Shown here in pieces: positions 27,189 to 36,150 of a DNA stretch of 64,000 nt. The stretch is from Salinicola avicenniae (GTDB taxonomy: Bacteria > Pseudomonadota > Gammaproteobacteria > Pseudomonadales > Halomonadaceae). The stretch covers positions 434,001 through 498,000 of the forward strand of contig NZ_JAKQZC010000004.1 in the NCBI RefSeq assembly GCF_023736115.1, read 5' to 3'. The number at the start of each line of letters is the position of its first letter. The first letter of the stretch is position 1. A model generated the notes under the pieces. It saw only the letters and a program-made list of their open reading frames with translations, had not been told where the DNA came from and made no database searches. Position numbers and translations under genes: made by a program.

Positions 27189-28595
27189 CTAGTAGACGAT
27201 CTGCAGCATCGGCGGCGGGGGTTCCTGCAGCAGGCGTGCCAGAATCTCCAGCCCGTTCTCCAGGCGCTCGAGATCGCTTTCGGCGCCGAGACTGATGCGC
27301 ACGCGGCGCGGCGGGGTGGCGTGCTCGACCACGAAGGCCTGGGCGGTGGTGATGGCAACGCCCTCTTGCAGAGCCTGCTGCTGCAACTCCTCGGCGCGCC
27401 AGCGCTCGGGCAGACTCAGCCACAGATGCAGGCTGCTCGGACGCGCCTCGATCCCGTGGCCGGCGAACTTGCGGGCGGCCAGCGACTGACGTTCGGCCAG
27501 GAGCTGGCGCTGCTCGTGGGCAAGCGTATCGACCATGCCGCTGGCCAGCCAGTAGTCGGCCAGCTCGAAGACCAGCGGTGTGGCCATCCAACTGGTCGCG
27601 CGCAGCCGTGGCAGGGCGTGATGCATCTGGCCGCGCGGCACGCTGAGATAGCCGGCGCGCAGGCCGGGAACCGTCGACTTGGTCAAGCTGGTGACGTGAA
27701 AGGCCTGCTCTGGCAGACGCGCGGCGAGCGGCGTCAGCCCTTCGGGTTCGAGCAGGGCGTGGACGTCATCCTCGATCAGCCAGACATCGTGGCGAGCGAG
27801 AATCTCGGCGATGCGGTCGCGGCGAGCATTCTCCATGGTCGCGCCGGTCGGGTTGAGCTGCGTCGGCGTCAGGCAGACCGCCCGCGGGCGGAAACGTCGA
27901 ATGGCGGCTTCGAGCGCTTCCGGTATCACGCCCTGACCGTCGATCGCCACGCCGCGCAGTTGAAAGCCGAGAGTGCGGGACAGCGAGATCAGCCCGTGGT
28001 CGGTCAGCGTCTCGGTCAGCACCACGTCGCCGTGCTGCACGACGGTGGCGATCGCCAGCATCAGCCCGTGGGCGGCGCCGTTGCAGAGCAGGCGATCCTC
28101 GACGTCGCCGGGCACCTTGAGACGCTCGCGCAGCCAGGCATCGGCGCGCTCCCGCTGATGGGGCAGGCCGGCGATCGGGCGACAGGCGGCGATGATATCG
28201 GCATGAGCGCTCTCCGCGAGTTCCGCCAACGCGCGGCGGAAGCGCAGGTGATGGGAGGGCGGACAGACCGGGTGGGCGATGGAGAGATCGATCAGGGTGT
28301 CGTCGGCCAGTGTCGACGGTGCGCGCAGATACTCGTTTTCCGATTCGCTGCCGGTATCCCGGATCCAGGTACCGCTGCCGACTCGGGCCTGTAGCAGCCC
28401 GTGTTTCTCGGCCTGGTCGTAGGCACGGGAGACCGTCTGCACGCTGACCCCGAGACGCTCCGCCAGGTCACGGTGGGTAGGCAGGCGCGTGCCTGGCGCC
28501 AGGGCGCCCAGGCGCACGGCCTCGGTCAGGGCGCGGGCGATCGCGAGGTACTTCGGGCCCCGGCTGTCGAGGTAGGGCGTCAGGTCGATTGTCAT
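27189..28595 (-). CDS. enuR: MocR-type PLP-dependent regulator of ectoine catabolism (EnuR-like)
   Basis: The 468-residue protein joins a GntR winged helix-turn-helix (residues 10-77, RDLAERLGVSVQTVSRAYDQ) to a fold-type I aminotransferase domain. The Schiff-base lysine is K306 in VTSLTKSTVPGLRAGY, matching the essential PLP lysine described for EnuR of Ruegeria pomeroyi. EnuR represses ectoine catabolic genes and is relieved by pathway intermediates such as N-alpha-acetyl-diaminobutyrate and diaminobutyrate. The gene is divergent from doeA, the expected position. An unlinked MocR regulator would look similar, but the context strongly favours EnuR. Confidence 0.87.
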   Translation of the reverse strand: MTIDLTPYLDSRGPKYLAIARALTEAVRLGALAPGTRLPTHRDLAERLGVSVQTVSRAYDQAEKHGLLQARVGSGTWIRDTGSESENEYLRAPSTLADDTLIDLSIAHPVCPPSHHLRFRRALAELAESAHADIIAACRPIAGLPHQRERADAWLRERLKVPGDVEDRLLCNGAAHGLMLAIATVVQHGDVVLTETLTDHGLISLSRTLGFQLRGVAIDGQGVIPEALEAAIRRFRPRAVCLTPTQLNPTGATMENARRDRIAEILARHDVWLIEDDVHALLEPEGLTPLAARLPEQAFHVTSLTKSTVPGLRAGYLSVPRGQMHHALPRLRATSWMATPLVFELADYWLASGMVDTLAHEQRQLLAERQSLAARKFAGHGIEARPSSLHLWLSLPERWRAEELQQQALQEGVAITTAQAFVVEHATPPRRVRISLGAESDLERLENGLEILARLLQEPPPPMLQIVY

Positions 28596-28700
28596 GATTC
28601 AATAAAGCCTTTGACGGCGCGCTGCGCGACGATGCTACTATCGTATCGATGCATTGACCGATAATTGTCATGGTTTCAGAGTGAATAAATCATGACAATT
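28588..28700. promoter_or_regulatory. Three ATTGTCATG boxes in the enuR/doeA divergent gap
   Basis: AATTGTCATG at 28663-28672 and its exact reverse complement CATGACAATT at 28691-28700 form a 10-base inverted repeat with an 18-base spacer. A third copy, ATTGTCATG at 28588-28596, overlaps the enuR start codon. The arrangement suits a dimeric regulator binding both promoters; EnuR or DoeX are the candidates. Confidence 0.65.
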
Positions 28701-28791
28701 TCACACCCGGTCGGCAAGCGGCAGGTCACCGTCCCGTTCCTTCCCTCGGACGCCGGTGCCCTACAATTCGGTTCCGTAAGTCGAGTGGCCC

Positions 28792-29991
28792 ATGTTTCAG
28801 GTTTCCCTGCCTTTTACACGTGAAGAGTATGCCAGCCGTCTGCACAAGGTGCGGGTGTCGATGGCGAGTCGTGGTCTCGATGTGCTGGTCGTCAGCGACC
28901 CTTCCAATATGGCCTGGCTGACCGGCTACGATGGCTGGTCGTTCTATGTACACCAGTGCGTACTGGTGGGGCTGGAGGGAGAGCCGGTCTGGTACGGTCG
29001 TCGACAGGACGCCAACGGCGCCTGGCGGACCTGCTGGATGGACGCCGAACGGGTGCGCTACTACCCGGATCACTATGTCCAGAACCCGGAAATGCATCCG
29101 ATGGAGTATCTCGCGCAGTCGGTACTGCCGGAGTATGGCTGGCACACCGGCAGTGTCGGGCTCGAGATGGACAACTACTACTTCTCGGCCAAGGCTTACA
29201 TGAGCCTGGTCAAGGAGCTGCCGCATGCCTCGCTCTCCGATGCCACGGCGCTGGTCAACTGGTGCCGGGCGATCAAGTCGCCGCAGGAGATCGCCTACAT
29301 GCGCACCGCGGCGCGTATCGTCGAGGGCATGCACACGCGGATCATCGAAATGATCGAGCCGGGTCTGGCCAAGAGCAAGCTGGTCTCGGAGATCTACCGG
29401 GTCGGTACCGAGGGCTGGAGCGATGGAGAAGGCAAGGTGCACGGCGGTGACTATCCGGCGATCGTGCCGCTGTTGCCGACCGGCAGCGACGCCGCCGCGC
29501 CGCACCTGACCTGGGACGACACGCCGTTCCGCGAAGGGGAAGGGACTTTTTTCGAGATCGCCGGCTGCTACAAGCGCTATCACGCCCCGCTGTCGCGCAC
29601 GGTCTTTCTGGGCAAGCCGCCTCAGGACTTCATTCGCGGAGAATCGGCGCTGCTCGAAGGCATCGATAACGGCCTCGCCGTGGCCAAGCCGGGCAATCGC
29701 TGCGCCGATATTGCCCTGGCACTCGGCGCGGCGATGGACAAGTACGGCTTCGACCGCGGCGGTGCTCGCTGCGGCTATCCGATCGGCATTAGTTACCCGC
29801 CGGACTGGGGCGAGCGCACCATGAGTCTGCGTCCCTCTGATGAGACGATTCTCGAGCCCGGGATGACCTTTCACTTCATGCCCGGCATGTGGATGGACGA
29901 CTGGGGCCTCGAAATCACGGAGAGCATATTGATCACCGAGAATGGTGCCGAGCCGTTGTGCAATTTTCCGCGCCAGCTGTTCGTCAAGTAG
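28792..29991 (+). CDS. doeA: Ectoine hydrolase DoeA
   Basis: DoeA opens the ectoine ring to N-alpha-acetyl-L-2,4-diaminobutyrate, the first catabolic step. The 399-residue protein has the M24 'pita-bread' fold with a creatinase-like N-terminal domain (SNMAWLTGYDGWSFYVHQ), but the metal-binding residues of true aminopeptidases are not all conserved, as known for DoeA/EutD. Length equals the Halomonas elongata enzyme. It begins the doeA-doeB-doeX operon opposite enuR. Confidence 0.95.
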   Translation: MFQVSLPFTREEYASRLHKVRVSMASRGLDVLVVSDPSNMAWLTGYDGWSFYVHQCVLVGLEGEPVWYGRRQDANGAWRTCWMDAERVRYYPDHYVQNPEMHPMEYLAQSVLPEYGWHTGSVGLEMDNYYFSAKAYMSLVKELPHASLSDATALVNWCRAIKSPQEIAYMRTAARIVEGMHTRIIEMIEPGLAKSKLVSEIYRVGTEGWSDGEGKVHGGDYPAIVPLLPTGSDAAAPHLTWDDTPFREGEGTFFEIAGCYKRYHAPLSRTVFLGKPPQDFIRGESALLEGIDNGLAVAKPGNRCADIALALGAAMDKYGFDRGGARCGYPIGISYPPDWGERTMSLRPSDETILEPGMTFHFMPGMWMDDWGLEITESILITENGAEPLCNFPRQLFVK

Positions 29992-30111
29992 CGGGGGGGA
30001 GCGGGCCGGGCGCTAACGTGTCTCCCGCGCCCCGACCTCCAGTTGTAAACGATTTCCTATCGTCGGCCGCTATCACCGACGTCTTCACCGACTGTGCCAG
30101 GAGAGATCATC

Positions 30112-31146
30112 ATGTCCGCCGCTCTGCGTCCCAGCCCGATCAGCGCCACCGTCGACTTCGACGCCCAGGGCGTGCAGCACGGTTTTCTCAAGCTGCCGAT
30201 CTCCATCGATACGTCTGCCTGGGGTGCCGTGATGATTCCGATCACGGTGGTCGCCAACGGCGAGGGCCCAACGGCGCTCTTGACCGGCGGCAATCATGGT
30301 GACGAGTACGAAGGCATCACGTCGTTGATGAAGCTGGCCAGCACGCTGGAGGCGAAAGACGTGCGCGGCCGCGTGATCATCGTGCCGATGATGAACACGC
30401 CGGCGGCCGAAGCCGGCAAGCGAACCTCGTCGCTGGATGGCGGCAATCTCAATCGCAGCTTTCCCGGCGATCCCGACGGTGGCCCCACCAGCCAGATCGC
30501 CGACTATTTCAGTCGTGTGCTGGTACCGATGTGCGATGTCGCGCTTGACCTGCACTCCGGCGGGCGCACGCTGGATATCGTGCCGTTTGCCGCCGCGCAC
30601 CGGCTCGATGACCTGGATCAGGAGGGGGCGAGTCTCGCCGGCGCGGTGGCTTTCGGGGCACCTTACGCCATGATGATGTTCGAGCTCGACGCGACCAAGC
30701 TCTATGACACCGCCGTCGAATCCCAGGGCAAGACCTTCGTGACCACCGAGCTGGGCGGCGGTGGCACCTCGACGCCGCAGAGTCTGGCCATCACCGACCG
30801 CGGCGTGCGCAATTTCCTGATTCACTACGGCCTGATCGAGGGTGAGCTTGAACTGCCCGACCAGCCGCTGATCAACGTCGATATGCCGGATGCCAGCTGT
30901 TACGTGCAGAGCGAGCACACGGGCCTGCTGGAGCTGACGGTGTCGTTGGGCGAGATGGTCGAGGTGGGCGACGTGCTGGCGCGCGTCTACGACATGACGC
31001 GTACCGGTGTGCCGCCGGTCGAGTATCGTGCCGAGCGCGACGGTGTCGTGATCGCCCGGCGCTTCCCGGCCAAGGTCGGTATGGGGGACACCATCGCCGT
31101 GGTGGCCGAGGTGGTCGAGTCGCTGGAACGTGATCCCGCCCGATGA
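30112..31146 (+). CDS. doeB: N-alpha-acetyl-L-2,4-diaminobutyrate deacetylase DoeB
   Basis: DoeB removes the acetyl group from the DoeA product to give L-2,4-diaminobutyrate and acetate. The 344-residue zinc enzyme of the succinylglutamate desuccinylase/aspartoacylase family shows the metal motifs GGNHGDEYEG near residue 60 and LDLHSGG near residue 145. The start is the ATG after AGGAGAG; a GTG 18 bases upstream would sit over that ribosome site. The stop overlaps doeX by four bases (ATGA). Confidence 0.95.
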   Translation: MSAALRPSPISATVDFDAQGVQHGFLKLPISIDTSAWGAVMIPITVVANGEGPTALLTGGNHGDEYEGITSLMKLASTLEAKDVRGRVIIVPMMNTPAAEAGKRTSSLDGGNLNRSFPGDPDGGPTSQIADYFSRVLVPMCDVALDLHSGGRTLDIVPFAAAHRLDDLDQEGASLAGAVAFGAPYAMMMFELDATKLYDTAVESQGKTFVTTELGGGGTSTPQSLAITDRGVRNFLIHYGLIEGELELPDQPLINVDMPDASCYVQSEHTGLLELTVSLGEMVEVGDVLARVYDMTRTGVPPVEYRAERDGVVIARRFPAKVGMGDTIAVVAEVVESLERDPAR

Positions 31147-31616
31147 AGCTCGACCGCTACGACCTGAAGATCCTCGAGATACTGAGTCGCGATGGCCGGA
31201 TTACCAAGTCGCGGCTGGCGGAGGCGATCAGCCTCTCCGTCAGCCCGTGCTGGGAACGGGTCAAGCGGCTCGAGAAAGCGGGGGTGATCGAAGGTTACAG
31301 CGCGCGACTCAACCCGGAGGCGCTGGTCAAGCGCACGCCGGTCTGGGTCCAGGTCGAACTCAAGCAGCATAACGCCGAAAGTCTGGCGCGGTTCGAACAG
31401 CGTGTGAACGAGACGCCGGAAGTCGTCGAGTGCTTCGCCATTGGTGGCGGCATGGATTATCTCGTCAAGACCGAAGCCGACTCCATCGATGCCTATCAAC
31501 GCCTGATCGACGCCTGGCTGGTGTCGGATCTCGGTATCGAACGCTACTTCACCTATATCGTCACCAAGGCCGTCAAGCGGCAGGGACCGCCGGCGCTGCC
31601 GACGGTAGATGACTAG
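31143..31616 (+). CDS. doeX: Lrp/AsnC-family regulator DoeX
   Basis: The 157-residue protein has an N-terminal helix-turn-helix (DLKILEILSRDGRITKSRLAEAISLSV, in two parts around residues 5-45) and a C-terminal RAM domain (from about residue 65, with ECFAIGGGMDYL). DoeX is reported to bind DNA upstream of doeA in Halomonas elongata. It overlaps doeB by four bases, so it is made from the same message, which would give feedback control. Its presence together with EnuR means two regulators serve one pathway. Confidence 0.92.
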   Translation: MKLDRYDLKILEILSRDGRITKSRLAEAISLSVSPCWERVKRLEKAGVIEGYSARLNPEALVKRTPVWVQVELKQHNAESLARFEQRVNETPEVVECFAIGGGMDYLVKTEADSIDAYQRLIDAWLVSDLGIERYFTYIVTKAVKRQGPPALPTVDD

Positions 31617-31645
31617 CGGTTGCTCGCCATGACCTGACCACACCC

Positions 31646-31675
31646 GACCCCACCCGGCCCTGGCCGGGTGGGGTC
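31646..31675. terminator. Terminator after doeX
   Basis: A perfect 14-base stem, GACCCCACCCGGCC with GGCCGGGTGGGGTC, lies between doeX and the convergent aldo/keto reductase gene. The plus strand continues GTTCTT, a weak T-tract. Confidence 0.8.
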
Positions 31676-31704
31676 GTTCTTGGCGGGCCATTGGCGACCA
31701 GCGT

Positions 31705-32655
31705 TCAGCCGCGACTGGCGTCATCCAGTGTCTGGAGCGCATCGGCGTCCAGCTTGAGATCGCATGCCACCTTCAGCGCATCGAGATGATGCGGCTTGCT
31801 CGCGCTGGCGATCGGTGCGGTCACCGCCGGCTGCGCCAGCAGCCACGCCAGCGAGACGGCCGCGGGCTGGGTGTCGTAGCGCTTGGAGACCGTGTCGAGC
31901 GCCTCGAGAATGCGCATGCCCTTGTCGTCGAAGTACTTGTCGACGAAGTCGGCGCGGGCCTGGCCCTTGGCATCTTCCCGCGAGCGGTATTTGCCGGTGA
32001 GAAAGCCGCTGGCGAGCGAGAAGTAGGGCACCACGGCGATGTCGTGCTCGCGACAGACCGGGGCCAGATCGCGCTCGAAATCCTCGCGGTCGTAGAGATT
32101 GTAGAAAGGTTGCAGACAGCGGTAGGCGGGCAGGTTCTTCGCCTTGCTGACCTCGAGCGCTTTGGCCAGACGGCCGCCGGTGTAGTTGGAGGCAGCGATC
32201 ATGCGGATCTTGCCCTGTTCGATGAGCCGGTCGTAGGCCTCGAGCGTCTCCTCCAGCGGTGTTTCCTGGTCGTCCTGGTGAGAGAAATAGACATCCAGGT
32301 AGTCCGTCTGCAGCCGGGTCAGTGACGCCTCGATCGCCTGCATGATGTAGGCCTTCGATAGACCGACCTTGCCGTCGCCAAGATCCATGCCGACCTTGCT
32401 GGTCAGCACCACCTCGTCGCGACGACCGCTCTGCTTGAACCACTTGCCCAGCACTGTCTCGGATTCGCCGCCCTGGTTGCCTTCCGCCCAGCGTGAATAG
32501 ACGTCGGCGGTATCGATGGCATTGAAACCGGCATCCAGCCAGGCGTCGATCATGGAGAAAGACTGCTTGTCGTCGAGTGTCCAGCCGAAGACATTGCCAC
32601 CGAAGACGATCGGAGCGGTCTGAATATCCGGGTGGCCCAATGAACGCATCTGCAT
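31705..32655 (-). CDS. Aldo/keto reductase
   Basis: The 316-residue NAD(P)H-dependent oxidoreductase has the TIM-barrel family tetrad: Asp and Tyr in AIDTADVYSRW, Lys in VLTSKVG and His in VYFSHQDD. The motif GKIRMIAASNYTGGRLAKAL is typical of the YajO/Tas-like group. The substrate is unknown. It sits on the opposite strand between doeABX and doeCD, so it interrupts the ectoine cluster rather than belonging to its operons, although a shared control region with doeC is possible. Confidence 0.9.
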   Translation of the reverse strand: MQMRSLGHPDIQTAPIVFGGNVFGWTLDDKQSFSMIDAWLDAGFNAIDTADVYSRWAEGNQGGESETVLGKWFKQSGRRDEVVLTSKVGMDLGDGKVGLSKAYIMQAIEASLTRLQTDYLDVYFSHQDDQETPLEETLEAYDRLIEQGKIRMIAASNYTGGRLAKALEVSKAKNLPAYRCLQPFYNLYDREDFERDLAPVCREHDIAVVPYFSLASGFLTGKYRSREDAKGQARADFVDKYFDDKGMRILEALDTVSKRYDTQPAAVSLAWLLAQPAVTAPIASASKPHHLDALKVACDLKLDADALQTLDDASRG

Positions 32656-33047
32656 AATTCACTCCTTCCGTGGGAATTGCCAATACCGGGGATCGGATCG
32701 GTGCCTGGTCGGTCGCTCGAGCCGAGTGCCGCGATGACGCGGCGATCCTCCGGTGATGGAGAACGCGTCTAAAAATCGTAGCGACCGGTAGCGGTGTCAA
32801 ACGAATCGGGCTTTCGACGGTGTCGTACAGCGCGCCGCTCGCGTCTGATGCAGCTGCCAAAAAAAACCTCACTCCCGCGGCGGCATTCCAAAAAAAACGC
32901 ACCCTTTTCCGCATGGGACAAAAAATCTCGGCGCGGGGATCGGCGTAGTCTGGAGGCAGTCGACGGGGCCAAGTGCCTCGTCGTTTCTTTTCCGGCAATG
33001 GCCTCGTTCCGCCGAGCGTCCTGTCCCGCTGAAACCGAGGAGGCGAC
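32656..33047. promoter_or_regulatory. Divergent control region with three spaced A-tracts, upstream of doeC
   Basis: No gene is convincing in these 392 bases. Three runs of A (32859-32866, 32890-32897, 32920-32925) stand at about 30-base spacing, close to three helical turns, in otherwise GC-rich DNA; two share the context CCAAAAAAAAC. Such spacing can bend DNA and could hold Lrp-type (DoeX) binding. The region serves the doeC promoter and, divergently, the aldo/keto reductase gene. Confidence 0.55.
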
Positions 33048-34511
33048 ATGAAACTCAATGATCCGCGCTTGTTCCGCCAGTACGCCTACATCGATGGCAA
33101 ATGGACCCACGGCAGCGAAGGCCGCGAGGAGGCCGTCGTCGATCCGGCCACCCAGGAGACGATCGGCCACTGTGCGCTGCTCGAGGCGTCGCAGATCACC
33201 GAGGCGGTCACCGCGGCCGAGAACGCCTTCGCCGAGTGGCGGGCGATCAACGTTCACGAACGTGCCGAAACGCTCAATGCCTGGTATCGCCTGCTGCACG
33301 AGCACAAGGAAGACCTCGCCTATCTGATGACGCGCGAGCAGGGCAAGCCGCTCCAGGATGCGCGTGGCGAGGTCGACTATGGTGCGAGCTTTATTCAGTG
33401 GTTCGCCGAAGAGGCCAAACGCGCCTATGGCATGACCATTCCCAGCCATATCCCGAACGCTGCCCTGGGCACGATCAAGGAACCGGTCGGGGTGGCGGCA
33501 ATGTTCACGCCGTGGAACTTCCCGCTGGCGATGATCACGCGCAAGGCGGGTGCGGCGCTGGCCGCCGGTTGCCCGGTGATCGTCAAACCGGCCAACGAAA
33601 CGCCTTACTCCGCGCTGGCGCTGGCGGAACTGGCCGAGCGGGCCGGCATTCCGGCCGGTGTGTTCAACGTGGTCACCGGCGACCCGGCGACCGTGTCCGA
33701 AGTGCTCTGCAGCGATAGCCGTATCCGCAATATCTCTTTCACCGGCTCGACCCGCGTCGGCAAGCTGCTGATGCGCCAGAGCTCGTCGAGCGTCAAGCGA
33801 ATGTCGCTGGAGCTCGGCGGCAATGCGCCATTCATCGTCTGCGACGACATGGATCCCGATGCTGCCGCGAAGGAAGCGGTCGCGGCCAAGTTCCAGACCG
33901 CGGGGCAGGATTGTCTCGCCGCCAACCGCATCTTCGTCCAGCGCGGCATCTATGACGCCTTCGTCGAGCGCTTCGTCGCGCATATGGAGGCGCTCACCGT
34001 GGGCAACGGCCTGGAAAACAACGATATTGGCCCGCTGATCCATCAGCGCGCGGTAGAGTCAGCCCAGGGCATCGTCGAGGACGGCGTCGCCAAGGGGGCG
34101 CGTCAGTTCGGTGGCGAGCGCCAGGCGCCGGGAGCGAACTTCTTCGTGCCGACATTGCTGGCCGACATTACCCCGGAGATGCGCGTCTTCCGCGAGGAGA
34201 CCTTTTCGCCGGTAGCGGGTATCGGTGTCTTCGACAGCGACGATGAAGTGATCCGGCTCGCCAACGATACCGAGTACGGCCTTGCCGCCTATGTCTACAC
34301 CAATGATCTGCGGCGAACCTGGAAGCTGATGCGCGGACTCGAATACGGCATGGTCAGCGTCAATAGCGTGAAGATGACCGGTGCGCCGATCCCGTTCGGT
34401 GGCATCAAGCAGTCCGGGCTTGGCCGCGAGGGCGGCGCGGCGGGGCTCGAGGAGTATCTCGATACCAAGTATTACTGCCTCGGCAATATGCCTTCTGCCT
34501 CGAACTCTTGA
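33048..34511 (+). CDS. doeC: Aspartate-semialdehyde dehydrogenase DoeC
   Basis: DoeC oxidises L-aspartate-4-semialdehyde to aspartate at the end of ectoine breakdown. The 487-residue aldehyde dehydrogenase has TPWNFPLAMITRK for cofactor binding, FTGSTRVGKLL, the general base Glu in SLELGGNAPFIV and the nucleophile Cys in TAGQDCLAANRIFV. By sequence alone it resembles succinate-semialdehyde dehydrogenase GabD; the position directly before doeD fixes the assignment. Start after GAGGAGGCGAC. Confidence 0.92.
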   Translation: MKLNDPRLFRQYAYIDGKWTHGSEGREEAVVDPATQETIGHCALLEASQITEAVTAAENAFAEWRAINVHERAETLNAWYRLLHEHKEDLAYLMTREQGKPLQDARGEVDYGASFIQWFAEEAKRAYGMTIPSHIPNAALGTIKEPVGVAAMFTPWNFPLAMITRKAGAALAAGCPVIVKPANETPYSALALAELAERAGIPAGVFNVVTGDPATVSEVLCSDSRIRNISFTGSTRVGKLLMRQSSSSVKRMSLELGGNAPFIVCDDMDPDAAAKEAVAAKFQTAGQDCLAANRIFVQRGIYDAFVERFVAHMEALTVGNGLENNDIGPLIHQRAVESAQGIVEDGVAKGARQFGGERQAPGANFFVPTLLADITPEMRVFREETFSPVAGIGVFDSDDEVIRLANDTEYGLAAYVYTNDLRRTWKLMRGLEYGMVSVNSVKMTGAPIPFGGIKQSGLGREGGAAGLEEYLDTKYYCLGNMPSASNS

Positions 34512-34636
34512 GGGGCGAGGCTTCTCATGCGGGTATTTACCAAGGGTCATCCTGACCGCTGCGCCCGCAACGGATCGCCGCCGGACACTCTGATTGTTAT
34601 CCAAGGCGGCGTTTCTCTTTGGTTAAGGAAAACGGT

Positions 34637-36031
34637 ATGACCGATACGCGCTCTCTGATCGATAACGATCGCCAGCATGTGTTTCACGCTTCCACGCATC
34701 TGCGCGACTACGCTCAGGGCGATGCGCCGGGCCGCATCATCACCGGCGGCAAGGGGATCTCCATCGTCGATCGCGACGGTCGCGAAATGATCGATGCCTT
34801 CGCCGGGCTCTACTGCGTCAACATCGGCTACGGACGCACCGAGATCGCCGAGGCGATCTACGCCCAGGCGAAGGAACTCGCCTACTACCACACCTACGTC
34901 GGCCACTCGAACGAGCCGTTGATCGCGCTCTCCGAGCGGATCGCCGGGCTCGCCGGCAACGGGCTGAGCAAGGTCTATTACGGTCTCTCCGGCAGCGACG
35001 CCAACGAGACCCAGATCAAGCTGGTGCGTTACTACCACAACGTCACCGGCCAGCCGCAGAAGAAAAAGATCATCGCGCGTCAGCGCGGCTACCACGGCTC
35101 CAGCATCGCCGCCGGTTCGCTCACCGGTCTGCCGGCGTTCCATCAGCATTTCGATCTGCCGATCGACGGCATCCTGCACACCGAGGCGCCCTACTATTAC
35201 AGAAGGGAGCGCGGTGAGATGAACGAGCACGAGTTCTCGGCCTACTGCGCCGAGCAGCTCGAAGCCTTGATCCAGCGCGAAGGGCCCGAAACCATCGGTG
35301 CCTTCATCGGCGAGCCGGTACTCGGCACCGGCGGCATCATCCCGCCGCCCGAGGGCTACTGGGAGGCGATCCAGGCGGTACTCAAGCGCCACGAGATCCT
35401 GCTGATTGCCGACGAGGTCGTCAGCGGCTTTGGCCGGCTCGGTAGCCAGTTCGGTTTCCAGCATTACGGCATCGAGCCAGACCTGGTCACCATCGCCAAG
35501 GGACTGACCAGTGCCTATCAGCCGCTCTCCGGCGTTATCGTCGGCGAGCGCGTGTGGAAAGCACTCGAAGCCGGTACCGGCGAATACGGCCCGATCGGTC
35601 ACGGCTGGACCTATTCCGGCCACCCACTCGGCGCCGCTGCCGCGATGGCGAACCTGGACATCATCGAACGTGAGAACCTGGTGGGTAACGCTGCCGAAAC
35701 CGGCGCCTACTTCAATGCGCAGTTGAAGAAGGCCTTCGGCGAGCATCCGCTGGTCGGCGACGTGCGCGGCGAAGGGCTGATGGCGGCGCTAGAGTTTGCC
35801 CCGGAGAAGGGCGAGTACACGCCGTTCGACCCCGCGCTCAAGGTCGGCGCTCGGGTCGCCGCGGCGGCGATGGAAGAGAATCTGATTGCCCGCGCAATGC
35901 CCAACGGCGACATCCTCGGCTTTGCGCCGCCGCTGGTCATCGACCGGGGCCAGGTGGACGAGGTGATCGCGCGCGCCAAGCGCGCCATCGACCGCGTCAC
36001 CGACGAGCTGACACGAGAACAGGCGCTATAG
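34637..36031 (+). CDS. doeD: L-2,4-diaminobutyrate transaminase DoeD
   Basis: DoeD transfers the 4-amino group of diaminobutyrate to give aspartate semialdehyde. The 464-residue class III aminotransferase shows GLSGSDANETQIKLVRYY, RQRGYHGSS, IADEVVSGFGRLG and the PLP lysine in TIAKGLTSAYQPLSG. I start at MTDTRSLID after AAGGA; an alternative start 18 bases upstream lacks a ribosome site. It lies between doeC and eutB on the same strand. Confidence 0.93.
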   Translation: MTDTRSLIDNDRQHVFHASTHLRDYAQGDAPGRIITGGKGISIVDRDGREMIDAFAGLYCVNIGYGRTEIAEAIYAQAKELAYYHTYVGHSNEPLIALSERIAGLAGNGLSKVYYGLSGSDANETQIKLVRYYHNVTGQPQKKKIIARQRGYHGSSIAAGSLTGLPAFHQHFDLPIDGILHTEAPYYYRRERGEMNEHEFSAYCAEQLEALIQREGPETIGAFIGEPVLGTGGIIPPPEGYWEAIQAVLKRHEILLIADEVVSGFGRLGSQFGFQHYGIEPDLVTIAKGLTSAYQPLSGVIVGERVWKALEAGTGEYGPIGHGWTYSGHPLGAAAAMANLDIIERENLVGNAAETGAYFNAQLKKAFGEHPLVGDVRGEGLMAALEFAPEKGEYTPFDPALKVGARVAAAAMEENLIARAMPNGDILGFAPPLVIDRGQVDEVIARAKRAIDRVTDELTREQAL

Positions 36032-36150
36032 CCGCGAGCGATGCCTGTTGGCGGCATTGGCTTGGTGCGACCGCGCGGGTTTGATGCGACCGTGCGCCTG
36101 CGGCAGGGTGAAAACCCTGCCGTTGTCTTTTGACCGATCCGGGAGTCTGC

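Noticed and set aside
31705-32655. The aldo/keto reductase as an ectoine pathway enzyme
   Set aside because: It is on the opposite strand to both doe operons, and no ectoine catabolic step needs it; it looks like an insertion in the cluster.
33048-34511. Succinate-semialdehyde dehydrogenase GabD
   Set aside because: Sequence is similar, but the gene directly precedes the diaminobutyrate transaminase in the ectoine cluster, so DoeC fits better.
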